Assembly (NCBI RefSeq): GCF_014282005.1
Contig: NZ_JACFTD010000019.1
Location: 1 to 62,072 of the forward strand
DNA: 62,072 nucleotides
Source: Sporosarcina sp. BP05
GTDB lineage: Bacteria; Bacillota; Bacilli; Bacillales_A; Planococcaceae
Reading direction: 5' to 3'
The position numbers and the translations under genes were made by a program. Under the pieces are notes generated by a model. It made no database searches. It was not told where the DNA came from and saw nothing but the letters and a program-made list of their open reading frames with translations. Of this stretch, positions 52,504-60,486 are shown piece after piece; the stretch's first letter is position 1, and each line of letters begins with the position of its first letter.

Positions 52504-54720
52504 TTATCGTTCCAAATAAATTTTCTCGATTTCCTCAATAGGAAGTGGCTTACTGAAGAAGTAGCCTTGTGTTATATCACACTGGTGTTTTGTCAGAAAG
52601 TCGAGCTGTTCCTTTGTTTCAACACCTTCGGCAATCACTTCTTTATGAAGGTTGTGTGCTAACGTGATAATTGCGTTTACAATAATGGCGTCATTCGGAT
52701 CGTTCATCAATTCACTAATGAAGGATTTGTCGATCTTAATATAATCAATCGGGAAGTTTTTAAGATAATTCAGCGAGCTATAGCCAGTCCCAAAATCGTC
52801 AATACTGATGCCAATGCCGAGCGATTTCAGCTTTTTCAATACGATAATGGAGTATTCGTACTCCATCGCCATATATTCAGTAATCTCTACTACGATATAT
52901 TGCGGGTCAAGTGCTGTACGTTTCAGCACATCCTCCATATAGGTTACGAGATTTCTTGTAAGAAATTGCTGTGTAGATAGATTAACGGAGACTTTTATCG
53001 GTTCCATTCCAGCATCCTGCCATTTTTTGTTTTGGGAACATGCTTCATTGATGACCCACTCTCCAATTTGGGTGATCAAGCCGTTTTCTTCGGCCAGTTT
53101 GATAAATTTCCCTGGAGGGAGCAGACCTAGCCTAGGATGCTGCCAGCGAATTAACGCTTCAAACCCAACCAATTTACCGGTTTGATTATGAATTTGTGGC
53201 TGATAATGAAGAACAAATTCATTATTCTCAAGTGCTCTCCTTAAATCGATCTCGAGACTGTATTCGTCCATCATATCTTCTAATAATTCGGAGGTATGAA
53301 TTACATAGCGATTTTTACCTTGTAATTTTGCCTGGTACATCGCATTATCTGCGTAGACCATGAGCTTCTCCATTGAAATGGGGTAGTCAGGATAAATCGC
53401 AACCCCGATACTCGCTGTCGTATGTAATTCTTTCTCGCCGACTTGAAAAGGTTCATGAAACAGATTGAGTATCTCTTCAGCCTTTTTCGTGGCATAATCA
53501 GGACTACTAAAATCAGTAAGTAGGAAAATGAATTCATCCCCACCCATTCGGGCAAGTATATCCTTTTCCCCAAGAGAACGGCATAAACGCTTGCTTACCT
53601 TCGTAATGAGTTCATCCCCATAGGAATGACCGAAGTTATCGTTAATGATTTTAAAACGGTCCAGATCGATGTATAAAAGTGCCATAGTATGACGGTGACC
53701 TGCATTTAGTTCTGCGATGATGGTTTCTAACTCTCTATTAATATATCGTCTGTTTGGTAGGTTTGTTAAGTCATCATGATAGGCTAAGTAGTTATACTTT
53801 TCCTGCAATAAGTAACGGTCTGAAATGTCCCTGAACTGACCGAAGGCACCAATCATTTTGCCTTCTTCGTAAATGGGCTGGGCATCGAATAGGCAGACAA
53901 CTAGGTTACCCGCGTCATCTACAAATTTGATTTCTTCGTTTTCGACTATTTTTCCCTGTTCCAGTACTTCTTTAAAATAATCTCCCGTTATTGGCGAATC
54001 GTAAATGTTTCTTCCTATAACGGATTCTCTGCTGTTATTCGAGATTTTTTGGGCAAAATCATTAAACTCTGTAGTGATTCCGAACTCATCCGTGACAACG
54101 ATCCCATTTCTTGTCCTGCTTAACATAATCTGATTCATAATATTAAGCTTCTTATTTTGTTTCCTTAATAAGAGTTCTCTCTCAATCGAATCAACCGCCT
54201 GGGCTAACATCGTTAGAAAAAGTGGATTTTGAAACGAGATGGGCATCATGATGGACACGCTACCAAGTAGGTTATTGTCATCTGTATAATGAAATGCAGT
54301 CCCGTAACACGCAATGTTTTGAAGAAACGTATGATAATGTTGATCGCCAATTAAACTGATTGGGTGCTTTTGTAGCAATGAAAGACTGACAACATTCGTG
54401 CCTGTGTCTTCCTGGGTGAACAGGCCGCCTAGTCTGATCCCGAATTGATCGATGGTAGACTTTATGGTTTCATCTCCTTCTATTTCAAGAAGATATCCGT
54501 TTTCATCCGAAACAACAACGAGTATCGGGGTGCCTTTTAAGGAGTTCAGCAGCTTATTCGAGAAAAAACTCACAACTGACAGGATTTCACTATATGATTT
54601 TCTTTTCTCAGCAAACTGAACTTCGCTTAAAAAGTTCTTGGGTCTTGATACCTCATTAGGATCCATCCCGGACTCTTTGCACATTCTTTTAGATTCTGTA
54701 ATGTAGTATGGATCCGTCAT
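52504..54720 (-). CDS. GAF-PAS-GGDEF-EAL cyclic-di-GMP enzyme
   Basis: A 738-residue multidomain protein. Residues 25-185 resemble the GAF-type sensing domain of AcoR-like activators (VVVSDENGYLLEIEGDETIK, GTAFHYTDDNNLLGSVSIMM). A PAS domain spans about 200-300. The GGDEF domain has intact RMGGDEF (about residue 392) and the EAL domain has FEALIRWQHP, EITEY and DDFGTGYSSL, so both synthesis and hydrolysis of c-di-GMP are possible. The start follows AGGAGGAGGAGG. It is 25 nt upstream of the TPP enzyme on the same strand, suggesting co-regulation. Confidence 0.92.
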   Translation of the reverse strand: MTDPYYITESKRMCKESGMDPNEVSRPKNFLSEVQFAEKRKSYSEILSVVSFFSNKLLNSLKGTPILVVVSDENGYLLEIEGDETIKSTIDQFGIRLGGLFTQEDTGTNVVSLSLLQKHPISLIGDQHYHTFLQNIACYGTAFHYTDDNNLLGSVSIMMPISFQNPLFLTMLAQAVDSIERELLLRKQNKKLNIMNQIMLSRTRNGIVVTDEFGITTEFNDFAQKISNNSRESVIGRNIYDSPITGDYFKEVLEQGKIVENEEIKFVDDAGNLVVCLFDAQPIYEEGKMIGAFGQFRDISDRYLLQEKYNYLAYHDDLTNLPNRRYINRELETIIAELNAGHRHTMALLYIDLDRFKIINDNFGHSYGDELITKVSKRLCRSLGEKDILARMGGDEFIFLLTDFSSPDYATKKAEEILNLFHEPFQVGEKELHTTASIGVAIYPDYPISMEKLMVYADNAMYQAKLQGKNRYVIHTSELLEDMMDEYSLEIDLRRALENNEFVLHYQPQIHNQTGKLVGFEALIRWQHPRLGLLPPGKFIKLAEENGLITQIGEWVINEACSQNKKWQDAGMEPIKVSVNLSTQQFLTRNLVTYMEDVLKRTALDPQYIVVEITEYMAMEYEYSIIVLKKLKSLGIGISIDDFGTGYSSLNYLKNFPIDYIKIDKSFISELMNDPNDAIIVNAIITLAHNLHKEVIAEGVETKEQLDFLTKHQCDITQGYFFSKPLPIEEIEKIYLER

Positions 54721-55191
54721 ATTTATATCCTCCTCCTCCTAAGGCTCTAGCATGGATTAAATGCAGCCTAGGATAAATTATTATTTAGTCGGCACTTAAC
54801 AAATGGAGTATTACTCCAGCGCACCTTTGTCGTCTCACTTAATAAACCCACCCAGAAGATCACTGTGGAGGGATTGATCTGCTTCCCTCGATAGTCTTAT
54901 ACTCCGGCGCCTGCAGGATGCGGGTGTGCGGCCTTTCATTAGTGTCGCTCCATTGCTAGATTTGTTCGTAGTACTGGTGAGGTATCTCGCCTAGGTAAAC
55001 CTATATAAGTAGTTCCGAAAATATAGCCGAACTTTTAATGGGAAAGTAAAAAAGAATCCCCGATTTTTGAGGTTAAATCATTACAAAATAACCAGTAGAA
55101 AGGATTCATAGTATACCAATTTTACCGCAACCCAACCTTAATATCAATCCAACAATATGCGTAGCGGCTCGCGTTGCGTAGAAGAAAAAGT
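54721..55191. other. Intergenic region upstream of the GGDEF-EAL gene
   Basis: No gene. Around 54815-54950 there is a GC-richer segment (ACCTTTGTCGTCTCAC, GGATTGATCTGCTTCCCTCG) like the structured intergenic repeats elsewhere. Further AT-rich sequence follows. Confidence 0.4.
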
Positions 55192-55276
55192 GATTTCAGG
55201 GAGCTGTGGGCGGCGCTGCCCTGAAAGTATGCTATAACTTTTAAATAATAGAATGAAGATTAACAGATTCAGCAAA

Positions 55277-55463
55277 GTGTCCAACGAAAGTATCGAAGTG
55301 TCCAACAAAGCCGGGAAAGTGTCCAACGAAGCCCAGAAAGCGTCCAACAAACGGGTGAGTGTCCAACGAAAGTGTCGAAGTGTCCAACAAAGCCGGGAAA
55401 GTGTCCAACCAAACCGAAGAAATCTCCAACAAACCCAGCAAAGTGTCCAACAAACCTAGAAAA
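55277..55463 (+). repeat. 21-nt minisatellite array 2 (9 units)
   Basis: Nine units such as GTGTCCAACGAAAGTATCGA plus A; the fourth is 19 nt and ends ACGGGTGA. Units 1-2 and 5-6 are near-identical, so a larger duplication has occurred inside the array. Confidence 0.9.
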
Positions 55464-55530
55464 AGTACCAGAAACTACTTTGCGTGACAGTTTTCAGAAG
55501 ATATACTACAATTATAATGTTGGAATAACG

Positions 55531-55570
55531 GACCAGACATCTTAGTTAATGTCTGGCCTATTTTGCATGT
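55531..55570. terminator. Family-B hairpin upstream of the PilZ gene
   Basis: GACCAGACAT pairs with ATGTCTGGCC, followed by TATTTTGCATG. Confidence 0.75.
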
Positions 55571-55666
55571 TTATTCAAGCGTTCGCTCGATGGGAAGATA
55601 GTCACCAGTTCGAACCTAACACGAATTACCGCAGTATTATCGTTTTATATAAAAGGGGGAGTATAG

Positions 55667-58201
55667 TTGCTATCAAGAATTAATAAAAAGAAAAGATTAA
55701 TGGCTTATCTGAACGAGGAAAAAAACTCTTATCCGCAAATATTTGAAAACTCGCCCGATATTCTTCTCTTCGTTGTTGATCTAAAAGGGGTAATCGTCAA
55801 TGTACGTGGAGGCAGTGACCAAATTTCCGGAATGAATGTTGAAGAAATTATTGGGAAAAAGTATAGCAACTTTATTTACGAAGAAGATTTAGAACTGGTA
55901 AAAGGCTACTTCGCCAAAGTATTAAACGGCGAGGCCCAATATGTAAAATATCGAGTCATTAATAATGGTGAAGTCATTCATATTGATGTGACGCTGACAC
56001 CTATTCAAATAGAGAATAACGAAGTATTGGGCTTTTATGGATTAACAAGTAATGTTTCTGTTAATCAAGAATTGAAGCTTGATATTCAAGAAATGCGCGA
56101 AAAACTTCAATCATTAATTCATTATTCTCATGAAATTATTGGCATCCTCGATTCAGATGGAACAATTGTCTTTGAAAGTCCATCAATTGAGGCTGTTCTT
56201 GGCTATAAAGTGGAGGAAATTACGGGGAAAAACTTTTTTGATCTTTTGCATCCTGATGACCTTCATTTCAAGAAGGGTAAATTCAAAGAAATTCTCAATC
56301 GGCCAAATACTCCGTTCACAGCTGAGCTTAGATTAAAGCATAATAATGGGGAATGGCGTGACTTTGAGGTCATCTACACGAATCTCCTTAATACGCCAAG
56401 TGTGAATGGAATTATTTGCAATGTCCATGACATTACTGAAATAAAAAAGCAACAGCGCGAAATTCAATATATGGCTTATCATGATTATTTAACTGAGTTA
56501 CCAAATCGACGAGCATTTGAAAATGCGGTGGATCTTGAAATACGACTAGCGAATATTGATAAAAGAAAGTTCGCTGTTATGTTGCTTAATTTAGACGGGT
56601 TTAAGTTTTTAAATGATTCATTAGGTCATGAGGTTGGTGATCTTTTATTAATTGAAATCGCACGGAAAATAAAAAACACGCTTAATAAAAACATAAAAAT
56701 GATGGCAAGAATAAGCGGAGACGAATTCGCAATTTTAACTACAAACCTTCAAGACGTTCAATCAATTGAACAAATCGCGAAGGAAGCACTGCATGTTTTT
56801 GAGCAATCATTTGACATTAAAGGCTATAATCTTTTCATTACGACGAGTATTGGTATCAGTATTTATCCTGAATCTGGAGATGATACAGCTTCATTAATGA
56901 AAAATGCAGGCCTTGCATTATACCTTGCAGAAAAAGCAGGAAATGGTAAGTATCAAATCTTTTCACCAACGGCTAATGTCGCTACATACAAGGTCTTTTC
57001 ATTAAGAAATGAGCTCAAGCAAGCGTTGCATGATAATCAATTTCTTGTCTATTACCAACCGATTGTTCATGCGGGGACGAATCAAGTTGGTAGTGTAGAA
57101 GCGCTACTTCGTTGGAATCATCCGGTTTGGGGAATTGTTCCACCGGATGAATTTATTCCGCTGGCTGAAGAATCGGGATTGATAATTCCAATCGGTGAAT
57201 GGGTATTGCGGACAGTTTGCAAAAATGTGCGCTTATGGCATAATGCTGGTCACTTTATTCAGGCTTCAGTTAATTTGTCACTTGTGCAGTTTTTACAAGC
57301 AGGTTTAGTAGATATGATCTCTAGCATTTTACAAGAAAACGAACTTGATCCAAAATGGCTTAACATTGAAATCACGGAAAGTACAATGATGGAAAAGGAA
57401 GAAAAAGTGTTAGGTAAAATAAAGGGTTTGCGTGAATTAGGTATACAAATCTCACTTGATGATTTTGGTACAGGCTATGCATCCTTTAAAAGTTTAAGAG
57501 ATATAAGACCTGATATATTGAAAATAGATAGGAGTTTAATAAAGGACATTCCTTCTGATAAAGACAGCTCCGAAATAGTAACTTCTATTATCCAATTGGC
57601 ACAAAGGCTTTCAATAAAAGTCGTAGCAGAAGGTGTAGAAACGATAGAACAGCGAGATTTTGTATCTGACCTACAATGCGATTGGATTCAAGGGTATTTA
57701 TTTAGTAGACCTGTTTCAGAAGAAAATATTTTAAAGTTGTTAAACGGAAAAATGAATTCTGAAATTGAATCCTTGCCTACTATAGAAAAAAGGAAATATT
57801 TTAGAATTGATCTCCAGTACCCGCTTGAAGCATTTATGACGGTTTCAGAAATAAATAGAAAGAAGGTCCAATTAGGAAGTACTAAAGTGTTAGTTAAAAA
57901 CATAGGGCCGGGTGGATTAGGTTTTGTATCTAACATTAAACTTCCCGCAAGATCGGACATTGTATTGAAGTTTGAAACAACAATAATTGACAAGGAAATG
58001 ACGCTTTATGGGACGATTGTATATGATGAGGAACAAGAAAATCTCCATCGATACGGCGTTAAATTCATAGTTGATGAGAAGAAAAGAGACTCCTTGATTA
58101 AGCATTTCAATCAATTTCAATTGCAGTTGAAAAAGGACCCCCTCTTAAAGGGTCATTCATTTGTAACAGAAAACGTGACAACTTATTTCAGGGAATTATA
58201 A
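55667..58201 (+). CDS. PAS-PAS-GGDEF-EAL-PilZ c-di-GMP protein
   Basis: An 844-residue protein. Two PAS domains lie at about 15-140 (FENSPDILLFVVDLKGVI) and 145-265. GGDEF at about 275-430 has ISGDEF in place of GGDEF, so cyclase activity may be lost. EAL at about 445-690 has SVEALLRWNHP, IEITEST and DDFGTGYASF, with the catalytic set intact. A C-terminal PilZ domain (about 715-830) has RKYFR (RxxxR) and a degenerate NIGPGG in place of NxSxxG. It is a probable phosphodiesterase with an effector domain. TTG 55667 has GGGGGAG 6 nt upstream. Confidence 0.9.
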   Translation: MLSRINKKKRLMAYLNEEKNSYPQIFENSPDILLFVVDLKGVIVNVRGGSDQISGMNVEEIIGKKYSNFIYEEDLELVKGYFAKVLNGEAQYVKYRVINNGEVIHIDVTLTPIQIENNEVLGFYGLTSNVSVNQELKLDIQEMREKLQSLIHYSHEIIGILDSDGTIVFESPSIEAVLGYKVEEITGKNFFDLLHPDDLHFKKGKFKEILNRPNTPFTAELRLKHNNGEWRDFEVIYTNLLNTPSVNGIICNVHDITEIKKQQREIQYMAYHDYLTELPNRRAFENAVDLEIRLANIDKRKFAVMLLNLDGFKFLNDSLGHEVGDLLLIEIARKIKNTLNKNIKMMARISGDEFAILTTNLQDVQSIEQIAKEALHVFEQSFDIKGYNLFITTSIGISIYPESGDDTASLMKNAGLALYLAEKAGNGKYQIFSPTANVATYKVFSLRNELKQALHDNQFLVYYQPIVHAGTNQVGSVEALLRWNHPVWGIVPPDEFIPLAEESGLIIPIGEWVLRTVCKNVRLWHNAGHFIQASVNLSLVQFLQAGLVDMISSILQENELDPKWLNIEITESTMMEKEEKVLGKIKGLRELGIQISLDDFGTGYASFKSLRDIRPDILKIDRSLIKDIPSDKDSSEIVTSIIQLAQRLSIKVVAEGVETIEQRDFVSDLQCDWIQGYLFSRPVSEENILKLLNGKMNSEIESLPTIEKRKYFRIDLQYPLEAFMTVSEINRKKVQLGSTKVLVKNIGPGGLGFVSNIKLPARSDIVLKFETTIIDKEMTLYGTIVYDEEQENLHRYGVKFIVDEKKRDSLIKHFNQFQLQLKKDPLLKGHSFVTENVTTYFREL

Positions 58202-58330
58202 GACTTTCTAGGTTCCTGCGCACAAAACTATCCAACGAACACACTGTAATTGCATACTAATAAAATAAAGATCAGACATGTACCTAAATGTCTGATCTTT
58301 TGTGAATGGTTACTTAAATACGTAAACTTT
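58202..58330. repeat. Element B hairpin copy after the PilZ gene
   Basis: CTAGGTTCCTGCGCAC, CACTGTAATTGCATACT, then hairpin AAGATCAGACAT/ATGTCTGATCTT (58268-58301) and a T-tract. Confidence 0.8.
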
Positions 58331-58560
58331 TTAATTGTGTCTCTTCAACAATGCCTTTTCACTCTATTAGCTGAAATAGAGATTCCATTCAGATCCGCTT
58401 CGGCACTTAGGGGATGCTTCTCGCCATAAGCCTGACCGCTGCGCTATCAGTCTTATGATCCCGGCTACCCCTGTTAGGTGCCTTCGCTCAATGTTTATAT
58501 ATACGTATATTCAATATTTATATATAGTAGGGAAATTAGCAGGCCGGACACCGTTCCTTT
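58331..58560. other. Intergenic region with GC-richer stems
   Basis: Around 58380-58490 the sequence CCGCTTCGGC, GGGATGCTTCTCGCC, CGCTGCGC recalls structured intergenic repeats. No gene seen. It leads directly into the sigma-factor remnant. Confidence 0.4.
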
Positions 58561-58770
58561 CTACACGAATTCACTTCTCAATTTCACGAGTACCCCCTCC
58601 CTCTGTTTCTTAACCCTAGGCACAGTAATGCCAAATTTTACAGCATATTCTGTAAGCGTGAATCCCTCCATGAGTAGCAATTGGACAAGTTCTCGCTCCG
58701 TAGGGGGCAAGATATCCAGTACATCTTCGAGCCTATTCGATGTGCCATAGGAAACATTGAGTTCGCGAAA
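58561..58770 (-). pseudogene. Sigma factor C-terminal remnant
   Basis: A minus-strand frame of 69 codons ends at TAG 58561-58563 and encodes LDILPPTERELVQLLLMEGF, then TLTEYAVKFGITVPRVKKQR. This is region 4 of a sigma-70-like protein closely related to the frameshifted gene at 5727-6289. The N-terminal half (region 2) is gone. Together they show that two copies of one sigma-factor gene have decayed in this window. Confidence 0.8.
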
Positions 58771-59165
58771 TAACGGCAGTTCTAGTTTGAAATAACCAAT
58801 GAAGTGACTATGTATTTAGGTGGGCATATAGGTTATACTGGTTAGGTAAAACGTATGAGGGCAAAACTAGTGAAAAGTAGTGACGCAAAACTATAGGGGC
58901 TAATGTTTTTGACGATGCCAGCCAGTTGCCATAACGGACCTCCGTACGAATATAAACAGGGGCGGTAATGTAAACATGCGTAAAAAAATAGCGCTTTTTT
59001 GGCATTCCTTAAGATGTAATTATAATAGTATAATTCTTGAGGATTGTTTATGTGATGAAATGAAAAACAGAATTAAAGTGAAAAAAGATTATCACTCAAC
59101 AAAAATAAAGGAACTCATTTCAAGTTCCCATGTAGAAGAGTATTAAGCGAAACAATTGCGCCCTT
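58771..59165. other. Intergenic region
   Basis: No gene supported. A 65-codon minus-strand frame (58808-59005) has no ribosome site and is treated as chance. Confidence 0.35.
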
Positions 59166-59179
59166 ATATGAATAATCCG

Positions 59180-59219
59180 AAGATCAGCCATCTAAGTGGG
59201 AGGCTGATCTTTTTTTGTT
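59180..59219. terminator. Family-B hairpin before array 3
   Basis: AGATCAGCC pairs with GGCTGATCT, followed by TTTTTTTG. The stem has GCC/GGC in place of GACAT/ATGTC seen elsewhere, with base pairing kept. Confidence 0.8.
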
Positions 59220-59253
59220 TGAAATTTTTGGAGTATGGAAGTAGGTTAGGGAG

Positions 59254-59665
59254 GTGTCCAACGAATTTGATGGAGAGTGCAACGAATGGTGGAGTGTGCA
59301 ACCAACTTTGCGAAGTGTCCAACGAATTCGATGGAGTGTGCAACCGAATCTACAGAGTGTGCAACGAAACTAGGAAAGTGTGCAACGAATGGTGGAGTGT
59401 GCAACCAACTTTGCGAAGTGTCCAACGAAGTCGATGGAGTGTGCAAACAAATCTACAGAGTGTGCAACGAAACTAGGAAAGTGTGCAACGAATGGTGGAG
59501 TGTCCAACGAACTTTGCGAAGTGTCCAACGAAGTCGATGGAGTGTGCAACCAAATCTACAGAGTGTGCAACGAAACTAGGGAAGTATGCAACGAATGGTG
59601 GAGTGTCCAACGAACTTTGCGAAGTGTCCAACGAATTCAATGGAGTGTCCAACCAACTCCCTGCA
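59254..59665 (+). repeat. 21-nt minisatellite array 3 (20 units), higher-order 103-nt period
   Basis: Twenty units; the 19-nt units (second, seventh, twelfth, seventeenth) end TGGTGGA and recur every fifth position, giving a 103-nt super-repeat. Core GTGTSCAACSAA; for example GTGTCCAACGAAGTCGATGG plus A. Confidence 0.95.
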
Positions 59666-59734
59666 AGCCAAATTAGTTGGCAGAACACTAGCCTGTAACT
59701 CATAAATTACAAGGGGTCAAAAGTTTCAAGCAAA

Positions 59735-59780
59735 AAAGAGGTTACCCACAAATCCAAATTTGGGGCGACCTCTTTCTTGT
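59735..59780. terminator. luxS terminator
   Basis: AAAGAGGTTACCC pairs with GGGCGACCTCTTT; on the minus strand it is followed by T's. It lies about 50 bases past the luxS stop. Confidence 0.8.
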
Positions 59781-59825
59781 TTTCAGGTGCTGAATTATAG
59801 AATAACAAGCAATAATCTATTGCGC

Positions 59826-60281
59826 TTAATCGCGAAAGGGATCATCACTCAGTCCCGCTTCAAGAACCAACTTTGCATACTCCTGTGCAGCAAACAGCGA
59901 GTGGTCTTTATAATTTCCACATTCAAGTGCAGAAACAGCGGGAATGTGTTCAGTTGTTACTACTTTTTCGAGAACTGTTGTTAAAGCGGCGGCGACTTCT
60001 TTAGGATCATGCTCATCCCAAATGACCATGTAAAATCCTGTTCTACATCCCATTGGAGAAATATCGACAATGCCTGTCAGTTCGTCACGCAAATACGTCG
60101 CAAGCAAATGTTCTAGCGTATGAACAGCCGAAGTCGGCATTGCGTCCTGGTTGGGTTGTAAAAATCGTAAGTCATATTTTTGAAGAATGCTGCCTTTCTC
60201 GTGCTGTTCCGTACCTGCCAAGCGTACATAAGGGGCTTTTACGATCGTGTGATCCAATAAAAAACTTTCGACTACCGCCAT
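59826..60281 (-). CDS. luxS: S-ribosylhomocysteine lyase (LuxS)
   Basis: A 151-residue iron/zinc enzyme that splits S-ribosylhomocysteine into homocysteine and DPD, the AI-2 precursor. His54, Glu57 and His58 (HTLEH) and a third-ligand Cys in ALECGNYKDH are visible, with the catalytic MGCRTGF Cys79. ATG 60281 is preferred over ATG 60290 because AGAGG is the ribosome site. The length is normal. It stands alone, with a terminator behind it and element-rich sequence around. It serves methyl-cycle recycling and possibly AI-2 signalling. Confidence 0.97.
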   Translation of the reverse strand: MAVVESFLLDHTIVKAPYVRLAGTEQHEKGSILQKYDLRFLQPNQDAMPTSAVHTLEHLLATYLRDELTGIVDISPMGCRTGFYMVIWDEHDPKEVAAALTTVLEKVVTTEHIPAVSALECGNYKDHSLFAAQEYAKLVLEAGLSDDPFRD

Positions 60282-60486
60282 TTTAATCATCCTCTCAGGT
60301 TTGTCATCTAACCTATCACACTTTAACTCTCAATGTAAACTAATTTATGTAACAATTCCGAAAATGATGAATAGCCTTGTTGACACCAGTAAGAAAGCAG
60401 GATACGATAGGGTTTAGTAATTCATATAGAAATACTATGTTTTCAGTAAGTTCTGGGATTTTGACAGACTACTAGGAGGAATTATT
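60282..60486. promoter_or_regulatory. Divergent intergenic region between luxS and the antiporter
   Basis: The antiporter promoter is TTGACA (60380-60385), 17 bases, TACGAT (60403-60408). The luxS promoter was not pinned down. Confidence 0.55.
60380..60408 (+). promoter_or_regulatory. Sigma-A-type promoter of the NhaC-family gene
   Basis: TTGACA, 17-nt spacer, TACGAT. The first hexamer is perfect. The gene starts 79 nt beyond, with AGGAGG as its ribosome site. Confidence 0.8.

Larger units (their letters stand above)
55192..55580. repeat. Element B with minisatellite array 2 inside it
   Basis: TTTCAGGGAGCTGTGGGCGG then CCTGAAAGTATGC, the array 55277-55463, then the CCAGACAT/ATGTCTGG hairpin and GGCCTATTTTGCATGTTTATTCAAG (T-rich). 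The same order as at 50143-50420. Confidence 0.7.

Noticed and set aside
59156..59703. Several overlapping ORFs of 60-110 codons on both strands through array 3 (Cys- and Asn-rich peptides)
   Set aside because: They arise because a 21-nt (multiple of 3) unit without stops stays open in most frames. There is no ribosome site and the peptide is only the repeat translated. The same applies to 55144-55459 and 50169-50313.
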